Program-made: the position numbers and the translations under genes
NCBI GenBank assembly: GCA_016875665.1
Contig: VGPA01000022.1
Coordinates: 1 to 11,744, forward strand
Origin: Chloroflexota bacterium
GTDB taxonomy: Bacteria; Chloroflexota; Limnocylindria; P2-11E
Reading direction: 5' to 3'
Length of the DNA: 11,744 bases
Shown: positions 7,284 through 11,744 of the stretch, piece by piece
Layout of the letters: each line of letters starts with the position of its first letter
How positions within the stretch are numbered: the stretch's first letter is position 1
Notes under the pieces: model-generated
The model's database searches: none
Told to the model about the DNA's origin: nothing
What the model saw: only the letters and a program-made list of their open reading frames with translations

Positions 7284-8236
7284 GCGGGCACCGCCTCGGC
7301 ATCGCCGGCGAGCGCTTCGCTGAGCGAGGCGATAGCCACCTCGATCATCCCGTCGTCCGGCCGGCGCGTGGTGACGCGCTGCATGAGGATCCCGGGGGCG
7401 ACCAGCGCCCGGAGCACGGGGTGGTCGAGGTGCTGCGCGCCGAGCTTCAGCACCTCGTACGAGATCGCGGCGACCGGCACCACGAGGGCGAGCCGCACGA
7501 CGAGGTCGATGACCGGGTTCGCGCGCGGCAGGAACGCGAACAGGGCGATCGCGATCACCGCGACGATCATCAGGAACGCGGTACCGCAGCGCGGATGCGC
7601 CGTGGGGAACGGGCGCACGCGGTCCACCTCCAGCGGCTCCCCCGCCTCGTGCGCGTGGATCGCCATGTGCTCGGCACCGTGGTAGCGGAACACGCGCTTG
7701 ATGTCGGGCATCTGCGCGATGGCGAGCATGTAGCCGAGGAACAGCACCAGGCGCAGGATCCCCTCCGCGATGTTCGACCAGACCGCGGACTGGATCACCG
7801 CGTGCAGGAAGCCGCTCGCGACGTACGGAATGCCGACGAAGACGCCGAGCGCGACGAGCGCGGTGACGACGAGGATCGCGGTGTTGGCCGGACCGGAGAG
7901 CCCGCCGCCCTCTTCCTCGAGCTGGATGTCGGCGGACTTCTGGAGCATCCGGTACCCGTGCGTCAGCGACTCGCCGAGCACGATCACGCCGCGAACGAGC
8001 GGCAGCTTGGCCATGCGGGAGCGGTGGAGCGGCGAGTCGAGCGGCTCGCGGTAGCGGAAGATCTCGCCGCTCGGCCGGCGGCAGGCGAGGGCGAGCGTGC
8101 GCCGGCCGCGGATGAACACGCCCTCGATGACCGCCTGACCGCCGTACGCGGACGGCTTCGGCTGGTTAACGGGAGGGGGCGGTCGCGGCCTTCGTCTCTT
8201 CCTTCTTCGCGTACCGCTTGTTGAAGCGGTCGACAC
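7280..8236 (-). CDS. DUF1385 family membrane protein (YqhQ-like)
   Basis: A 318-aa polytopic membrane protein of unknown function. Family signatures are YGGQAVIEGVFIRG (about residues 31-44), ALACRRPSG, LPLVRGVIVLGESL, the histidine-rich RVFRYHGAEHMAIHAHE, and HPRCGTAFLM. About four transmembrane stretches are visible: ILVVTALVALGVFVGIPYV, ILRLVLFLGYMLAIA, FLMIVAVIAIALFAFL and VVRLALVVPVAAISYEV. The gene often lies between rpmE and prfA. The start is odd: the only ATG/GTG/TTG in frame before YGGQ is GTG 8236, 71 bases inside rpmE, which gives a basic proline-rich N-terminus (RRRKRRRPRPPPP). The alternative is a non-standard start near the rpmE stop, for example GTT at 8167. The C-terminus overlaps prfA by 4 bases. 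Confidence 0.88.
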   Translation of the reverse strand: MSTASTSGTRRRKRRRPRPPPPVNQPKPSAYGGQAVIEGVFIRGRRTLALACRRPSGEIFRYREPLDSPLHRSRMAKLPLVRGVIVLGESLTHGYRMLQKSADIQLEEEGGGLSGPANTAILVVTALVALGVFVGIPYVASGFLHAVIQSAVWSNIAEGILRLVLFLGYMLAIAQMPDIKRVFRYHGAEHMAIHAHEAGEPLEVDRVRPFPTAHPRCGTAFLMIVAVIAIALFAFLPRANPVIDLVVRLALVVPVAAISYEVLKLGAQHLDHPVLRALVAPGILMQRVTTRRPDDGMIEVAIASLSEALAGDAEAVPA

Positions 8237-8399
8237 GCCCCTGGATGTCGAGGAGGTGCTGCTTACCCGTGAAGAACGGGTGGCAGTTCGCGCAGACCTC
8301 GACGTGGAGCTCGGGCTTGATCGACCGCGTCTGGAAGGCGTTGCCGCAGGCGCAGACGACCTTGGCGTTCACGTAGTTGGGGTGGATCTTCTCTCTCAC
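8166..8399 (-). CDS. rpmE: 50S ribosomal protein L31, zinc-binding (C+) type
   Basis: A 77-aa ribosomal protein L31, part of the large subunit at the bridge to the 30S head. It is the zinc-binding C+ form: Cys16 and Cys18 (VVCACGN) and Cys36 and Cys39 (VCANCHPFFTGKQ) make a four-cysteine site. C+ L31 can act as a zinc reserve, displaced by C- paralogues when zinc is scarce; no paralogue lies here. The N-terminus MREKIHPNY is canonical. Start GTG 8399 overlaps the rpmA stop as GTGA. The C-terminal tail (KKEETKAATAPSR) overlaps the annotated start region of the DUF1385 gene. Confidence 0.97.
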   Translation of the reverse strand: MREKIHPNYVNAKVVCACGNAFQTRSIKPELHVEVCANCHPFFTGKQHLLDIQGRVDRFNKRYAKKEETKAATAPSR

Positions 8400-8647
8400 G
8401 GGAGCACGCTCACACGGCGGCGGTCGTCGCGCGCCGGGCCGTATTGGACGGTGCCCGTGATCAGCGCGAAGAGCGTGTGGTCCTTGCCGACGCCGACGTT
8501 CTCGCCGGGGAGGACGCGCGTGCCGCGCTGGCGCACGAGCACCGTGCCCGCGTGGACGTTCGCCCCCGCGTACTCCTTCACCCCGAGCCGCTGCCCGGCG
8601 GAGTCGCGGCCGTTGCGGGTAGAGCCCGCGCCTTTCTTGTGTGCCAT
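8396..8647 (-). CDS. rpmA: 50S ribosomal protein L27
   Basis: An 83-aa ribosomal protein L27, whose flexible N-terminus reaches toward the peptidyl transferase centre. The canonical start MAHKKGAGSTRNGRDS is present with no cleavable N-terminal extension of the Firmicutes type, so no Prp-like protease maturation is expected. RQRGTRVLPGENVG and GKDHTLFALITG complete the family pattern. It begins 6 bases after the rplU stop, and its own stop overlaps rpmE. Confidence 0.98.
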   Translation of the reverse strand: MAHKKGAGSTRNGRDSAGQRLGVKEYAGANVHAGTVLVRQRGTRVLPGENVGVGKDHTLFALITGTVQYGPARDDRRRVSVLP

Positions 8648-8653
8648 GACCCG

Positions 8654-8965
8654 CTAAACCTCGATCCCGGTGATCTTGACCGTCGTCAAGCCGCGACGCT
8701 GGCCGGTGGTCCGGCGCGAGCGCGTCTTGTTCTTGTAACGGAACACGACGACCTTGTCTCCTCTTCCGTGAGCCACGATCTGCGCGTTCACTTTCGCACC
8801 GCTGACGAACGGGACACCGGCTTTCACCTGGTCGCCGTCCGCGACGAGCAGCACGTCTCCCAGCGCGACGGTCGCGCCGGCTTCGCCTTCGAGTCGGTCG
8901 ACGGTCAGCAAGCCGCCCCGCTCGACGCGGTACTGCTTGCCCCCGCTTTGGACGATCGCGTACAT
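8654..8965 (-). CDS. rplU: 50S ribosomal protein L21
   Basis: A 103-aa ribosomal protein L21, a 23S rRNA-binding large-subunit protein. The family N-terminus MYAIVQSGGKQYRVERG and the RNA-binding C-terminal VFRYKNKTRSRRTTGQRRG are intact; the length is normal. ATG 8965 is preceded at 6 bases by GGGG, a modest Shine-Dalgarno that sits in the palindrome GGGGTACCCC. It is the first gene of the leftward block, behind a 5' hairpin and a candidate -10 box shared with the divergent MFS gene. Confidence 0.98.
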   Translation of the reverse strand: MYAIVQSGGKQYRVERGGLLTVDRLEGEAGATVALGDVLLVADGDQVKAGVPFVSGAKVNAQIVAHGRGDKVVVFRYKNKTRSRRTTGQRRGLTTVKITGIEV

Positions 8966-8975
8966 GGGGTACCCC
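8966..8975. promoter_or_regulatory. perfect palindrome GGGGTACCCC at the rplU ribosome binding site
   Basis: The ten-base palindrome abuts the rplU ATG. Its GGGG half is the only Shine-Dalgarno candidate for rplU, so base pairing with a neighbouring transcript segment could affect initiation. With no loop, the palindrome cannot form a hairpin by itself; it could be a protein or dimerisation site, or chance. Confidence 0.3.
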
Positions 8976-8980
8976 GGACA

Positions 8981-9009
8981 AGAAAAGTCGTCACGGCCGC
9001 CCCGTGACG
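8981..9009 (-). promoter_or_regulatory. 5'-leader stem-loop of the rplU operon with U-rich tail
   Basis: On the minus strand an 8-bp perfect stem, CGTCACGG (9009-9002) pairing with CCGTGACG (8996-8989), closes a 5-base loop (GGCGG). It is followed by ACTTTTCT (8988-8981). If transcription starts near 9011, the hairpin lies at the very 5' end of the mRNA. It could stabilise the 5' end, act as an attenuator because of the U-rich tail, or serve as an L21-type autoregulatory leader. The stem is seen; the role is inferred. Confidence 0.5.
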
Positions 9010-9017
9010 TGGGAATC

Positions 9018-9025
9018 AGTATAAA
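9018..9025. promoter_or_regulatory. bidirectional -10 core between rplU and the MFS gene
   Basis: AGTATAAA contains TATAAA (9020-9025) on the plus strand, 7 bases before the MFS ATG at 9033, and TATACT (9023-9018) on the minus strand, 52 bases before the rplU ATG. One A/T-rich island in an otherwise G/C-rich gap can thus serve both divergent genes, the plus one as a leaderless transcript. No matching -35 was recognised on either strand. Confidence 0.5.
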
Positions 9026-9032
9026 CGGGCGG

Positions 9033-10256
9033 ATGCAGGCCCGCTTGCGCACCGCCGTCCGCGCTTTCGACGCCCCCGGCTTCACCTGGCTCGCGCTCTG
9101 CCGCTTCGCCCTCTGGGGCGCCTGGTCGATGGAAACCATAATCCACGGCTGGGCGGTGCTCCAGCTGACCGACTCCCCGCTCTGGGTCGGGGTGGCGGCG
9201 AGCGTCCGGGGCGGGGTCCACATGGCCATGAGCCTCGTGGGCGGCACGCTCGCTGACCGGTTCGACCGCCGTCGCCTGCTCATCGCCGCCAACGCGAGCA
9301 CGGCGTCGGTGATCCTGCTCCTGGGGGTCCTGTGGAACGTGGGGGTGCTGTCGCTGTGGCACATCCTCGTCGCGCTCGCGGTCACGGGGGTGATCGACGC
9401 GGTGCGCGGCCCCGCGTTCAGCGCGCTGACGTTCGACATCGTCGGCTCCGAGCGGATCCTCAACGCGGATGCGTTGTTCGTCATGGGCGGGTCCGTGTTC
9501 CGTGGCGGCGCCTCGCTCGTCACCGGCGTGACTCTCGCCACGTTCGGCGTCGGCACGGCCTACCTCGCCGTGTCCGTGGTCTTCATGGTCTCGGCGCTGG
9601 TGCCGCTGGGCCTCCGCCGCGCGTCGTCGCCGACCCATAGCACGGAGTCGGCGGGAGCGGCGCTCCGGTCGGGGTTCCGCTACGTGCTGGCGACGCCGCC
9701 GATACGCGAAGCGCTCTACCTCAGCCTGGTCGCCGAGTTGTTCGGCTTCGCGTACATGGCGATGCTCCCGGTGATGGCCCGCGACGTGCTCCAGGCCGGG
9801 GCAACCGGCCTCGGCGCGCTCTCCGCGGCCGTCTCCGTCGGGCAGTTCTGCGCGATGGTCGGCCTCGCGTCGTTCGGCAGCGTGGCCAGGCGCGGCGGCC
9901 TGATGCTGACGAGCATGCTCTGCTTCGGCCTGGCGGTGGCCGCGTTCGGCCTCTCGCCGGTGTTCGCGCTCTCGCTCGTCCTCGCCGCCATCGTGGGCTC
10001 GAGCGCGAGCCTGTACGACGCCGCGATCGGCGTCGTGCTCCAGATCGCGGTCGATCCGGACATGCGCGGGCGCGTGCTCGGTCTGTACACCGCGACCTGG
10101 GGCGCGTCGAACGTGGGCGGCCTCCTGATGGGCGCGCTCGGCACCGCGATCACGGTCCCGCTCGCGCTCGCGCTCGGCGGCACCGTGATCGCGGCGCACG
10201 CGGTCCTGTACCTGCGCCGACGCCACCTATGGGCGGAGGCTCCCGCCCCGACGTAG
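9033..10256 (+). CDS. MFS transporter, EntS-like (MFS_3) exporter
   Basis: A 407-aa major facilitator, about 12 membrane helices, resembling the EntS/MFS_3 branch of drug and siderophore exporters in the inner membrane. The loop 2-3 signature is GGTLADRFDRRRLL (about residues 70-83). The second half carries the related loop VDPDMRGRVLGLYTATWG, and the middle linker (LRRASSPTHSTESAG) is hydrophilic. FRYVLATPPIREAL before helix 7 is also typical of this branch. Start ATG 9033 (MQARLRTAVRAFDAPGF) has no Shine-Dalgarno but lies 7 bases after TATAAA, suggesting a leaderless mRNA; the in-frame ATG at 8937 would overlap rplU and is unlikely. No biosynthetic or regulator gene adjoins, so the exported compound is unknown. 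Confidence 0.9.
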   Translation: MQARLRTAVRAFDAPGFTWLALCRFALWGAWSMETIIHGWAVLQLTDSPLWVGVAASVRGGVHMAMSLVGGTLADRFDRRRLLIAANASTASVILLLGVLWNVGVLSLWHILVALAVTGVIDAVRGPAFSALTFDIVGSERILNADALFVMGGSVFRGGASLVTGVTLATFGVGTAYLAVSVVFMVSALVPLGLRRASSPTHSTESAGAALRSGFRYVLATPPIREALYLSLVAELFGFAYMAMLPVMARDVLQAGATGLGALSAAVSVGQFCAMVGLASFGSVARRGGLMLTSMLCFGLAVAAFGLSPVFALSLVLAAIVGSSASLYDAAIGVVLQIAVDPDMRGRVLGLYTATWGASNVGGLLMGALGTAITVPLALALGGTVIAAHAVLYLRRRHLWAEAPAPT

Positions 10257-10303
10257 GCGGGCCGAGCGGAATGAGCACGCCCACGCCGAGGGCGAGGATG
10301 CGA

Positions 10304-10350
10304 CCTCCGGCGCCCGTTCTGGGTTCGCTTCCGAGAACGGACGCCGGAGG
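10304..10350. terminator. strong imperfect hairpin between convergent genes, probable bidirectional terminator
   Basis: CCTCCGGCG (10304-10312) pairs with CGCCGGAGG (10342-10350). After one C/A mismatch (10313, 10341), CCGTTCT (10314-10320) pairs with AGAACGG (10334-10340), around a 13-base loop. This gives 16 pairs, 48 bases after the MFS stop and 16 bases after the stop of the opposite gene. Neither side has a T run, so it is not a textbook intrinsic terminator; it may block read-through or protect 3' ends. Confidence 0.6.
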
Positions 10351-10366
10351 CGCGGCGTGACGGTCG

Positions 10367-11563
10367 CTAGGCGGGCTCGGCGCGGAGGCGCGAAAGGAAG
10401 ATGCCGATGCCGAGGAGCGCGGAGACGCCCATGATCGGAGCGGTCGCGCGCACCGCCTCGGTATGCGCGCCCACGAAGACGAGCGCGGTGATGAAGCCGA
10501 GCGCGCCGATGTTCATGCCGGCGAACACGACGTGGTCGACCAGCCCGCCGTCCTTGCCGTCGAGGGAACGGATCAGCCCGAACAGCACGTTGGTCATGAC
10601 GCCGATGAACATCGCGTGGTCGAGGGCGTGGATGACGCCGGGCGGGATCTTGGTGAAGTCGCCCTGGTACTGCCCGAGGAGCGACACGACGTAGCCGAAC
10701 AGAACGATCGACATGAGCAGGAACGGCACGCTGATCGCGGGGTACCGCGCGCCGGCGGGCGAGCCCCACGAGGTGCCGACCGCCGCGCCGCCGAGGCGCA
10801 CGAGGTAGATCACGATCGCGACGGTCTGGAGCAGCGGCGAGATCATCGTGAGCGGCGAGATGCCGAGCCCCTCACCCGCGGCGATCGAAAGGCCCGCGAG
10901 GAACAGCAGGTAGATCTGGATGAGCCCCGCCGTCGAGCGTGCGCCGCCGCTCTTGGAGAGGAAGCGCTCGCCGAGGGCGACCGCCGCGAGGACGAGGTAG
11001 CCCGCGACCTGCGCCGAGGCGTGGTCGCCGATCACCTTGGCGCCGAGCTCCGGGGTCATCGCGCCGGTCGCGTAGAGGATCTGCGCGGCGACCCCGAGGA
11101 TCGATCCGATGACGAGCGTCGTGAACGAGAGCGTGAGGGCGAGCTGGTGCAGCGCCATGCCGCCGAAGCCACCGGCGGCCATCGCGCGGCGCCAGATCCA
11201 CAGCCACCAGCCGAGGATCGCGACCAGCTCGGCGACGCCGGTGGCGGCGCGGGCGTAGAAGTTGCCGGACCAGAACGCGAGGACGTAGAGCGCGGTGACG
11301 AGCGCGCTGAGCCGGACCGGAGTCCGGAGGCTCGCGCTTGATCCGCCGAAGATCCAGATCGCGACCCCGATCACGCCCATCGTGATCCACCCGAGCGTCC
11401 CCGAGTGCAGGTGCGTCAGGATCGTGTTGCGGTCGAGCTCGCCGAAGATGCGCGTGGCGTTCGCCAGCCCGATGAGTGCGGTGAGGATGGAGACGATGAG
11501 GCCGTACTGGAACGCCGAAATGACGTCCCCGCGGTTCCGCGTCAGGGTCGCCCCGATCTGCAT
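10367..11563 (-). CDS. 12-helix histidine-bearing membrane protein, heme-copper oxidase subunit I-like, uncharacterised
   Basis: A 398-aa protein with about 12 membrane helices, the helix number of heme-copper oxidase subunit I. Helix 2 begins THLHSGTLGWITMG (His51, His53), like the HxHSGxLGW of cbb3 and nitric oxide reductase-type subunits. Other helix-linked histidines are His139 (ALHQLAL), His181 (GDHASAQVAGYLVL, reminiscent of the GHNAVGFFLT of CcoN helix 6), His312 and His316 (VIHALDHAMFIGV) and His344. The helix-7 region, where a CuB His-His pair would be expected, reads LSIAAGEGLGISP without histidine. It may therefore bind b-type heme without oxygen reduction; this is inference, and it could be another polytopic family. 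Start ATG 11563 has a strong GGGAGGG site at 5 bases. No subunit II, III or assembly gene is nearby. Confidence 0.75.
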   Translation of the reverse strand: MQIGATLTRNRGDVISAFQYGLIVSILTALIGLANATRIFGELDRNTILTHLHSGTLGWITMGVIGVAIWIFGGSSASLRTPVRLSALVTALYVLAFWSGNFYARAATGVAELVAILGWWLWIWRRAMAAGGFGGMALHQLALTLSFTTLVIGSILGVAAQILYATGAMTPELGAKVIGDHASAQVAGYLVLAAVALGERFLSKSGGARSTAGLIQIYLLFLAGLSIAAGEGLGISPLTMISPLLQTVAIVIYLVRLGGAAVGTSWGSPAGARYPAISVPFLLMSIVLFGYVVSLLGQYQGDFTKIPPGVIHALDHAMFIGVMTNVLFGLIRSLDGKDGGLVDHVVFAGMNIGALGFITALVFVGAHTEAVRATAPIMGVSALLGIGIFLSRLRAEPA

Positions 11564-11568
11564 GCCAT

Positions 11569-11575
11569 CCCTCCC
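11569..11575 (-). promoter_or_regulatory. strong Shine-Dalgarno (GGGAGGG) of the oxidase-like gene
   Basis: GGGAGGG on the minus strand, 5 bases before ATG 11563, decides this start over upstream codons in the same open frame (to 11725), whose encoded sequence is not membrane-like. Confidence 0.75.
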
Positions 11576-11654
11576 AGCGCTAGCCCGTGGAGCCCGCGTT
11601 CGAGGTAGACACTCCGCCCTCCCTGCAAAGAGAAGAGACCACGCGCATCCTGCA

Positions 11655-11678
11655 CCCATCGACCTGCCAGTTGATGGG
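11655..11678 (+). promoter_or_regulatory. inverted repeat overlapping the ribosome binding site of the right-edge gene
   Basis: CCCATCGAC (11655-11663) and GTTGATGGG (11670-11678) form a 9-bp stem with one G-U pair and the 6-base loop CTGCCA. The right arm runs into the Shine-Dalgarno GGAAGGAG (11677-11684), so folding could reduce access; as DNA it could be an operator. Confidence 0.4.
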
Positions 11679-11684
11679 AAGGAG
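11677..11684 (+). promoter_or_regulatory. Shine-Dalgarno GGAAGGAG of the right-edge gene
   Basis: A near-perfect anti-16S match lying 6 bases before GTG 11691. It supports a real gene start at the window edge. Confidence 0.7.
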
Positions 11685-11690
11685 AACGTC

Positions 11691-11744
11691 GTGGCCCCAG
11701 CTGAGAGCCTCGCACGTTTCCGCAAGCACGTCCTCGACCGCGTC
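11691..11744 (+). CDS. unknown protein, N-terminal fragment cut by window edge
   Basis: The first 18 codons, beginning MAPAESLARFRKHVLDRV, from GTG 11691 behind a strong Shine-Dalgarno. The peptide looks like an amphipathic helix with several basic residues. It is divergent from the oxidase-like gene across 127 bases that contain the inverted repeat described separately. Too little is present to name a family. Confidence 0.6.
   Translation, partial: MAPAESLARFRKHVLDRV

Noticed and set aside
7421..8224. Plus-strand open frame of 267 aa opposite DUF1385 and rpmE
   Set aside because: Composition is almost all Arg, Glu, Asp, His and Ala, the typical antisense shadow of high-GC genes; the opposite strand encodes recognised families.
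10463..11341. Plus-strand open frame of 292 aa opposite the oxidase-like gene
   Set aside because: Highly charged, repetitive antisense translation of a membrane protein, with no motif or ribosome binding site.
1..11744. CRISPR array, tRNA or rRNA gene, insertion sequence, toxin-antitoxin or defence island
   Set aside because: No regularly spaced repeats, tRNA-like cloverleaf, terminal inverted repeats with a transposase, or recognisable defence proteins were found when reading both strands.

Overview
The window is about 11.7 kb of very GC-rich bacterial chromosome, roughly 70% GC by eye with strong G/C third-position bias. It carries housekeeping genes packed with 4-base start/stop overlaps. 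No tRNA, rRNA, CRISPR array, insertion sequence or phage gene is visible. The gene set (L21-L27-L31-DUF1385-RF1, a YcaQ-type glycosylase, a DinB-fold protein, TerC) and -10-like hexamers lying 7-8 bases before start codons suit an uncultured soil- or sediment-type lineage such as Chloroflexota/Dormibacterota, Methylomirabilota or an Actinobacteria-like group. This placement is a low-confidence inference.

Layout, left to right. (1) 1-1117 (+): 3' part of a beta-CASP metallo-beta-lactamase-fold RNA-processing enzyme. (2) 1121-1588 (-): a DinB-fold protein, converging on it with a 3-base gap. (3) 1611-2372 (+): a TerC-family membrane protein, divergent from the DinB gene. (4) 2416-8965 (-): one long, tightly packed block transcribed leftward: rplU, rpmA, rpmE, DUF1385 membrane protein, prfA, a methyltransferase, a lipoprotein amidohydrolase, a YcaQ-like glycosylase and a frameshifted NAD-binding epimerase-like gene. 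(5) 9033-10256 (+): an MFS exporter, divergent from rplU across a 67-base shared promoter region. (6) 10304-10350: a strong dyad between convergent genes. (7) 10367-11563 (-): a 12-helix, histidine-bearing membrane protein resembling a heme-copper oxidase subunit I scaffold. (8) 11691 to the end (+): the first 18 codons of another gene, behind a clear Shine-Dalgarno.

Functionally, the centre is a translation operon (three 50S proteins and release factor 1) with unrelated genes trailing behind it, probably as read-through passengers. The slot after prfA, where prmC often sits, holds a different kind of methyltransferase. No multi-gene novel system was recognised. The best leads are the oxidase-like protein that appears to lack the copper-B histidine pair, the 5'-terminal hairpin of the rplU operon, the candidate leaderless promoters, the long rpmE/DUF1385 overlap and the single-base frameshift in the terminal operon gene.
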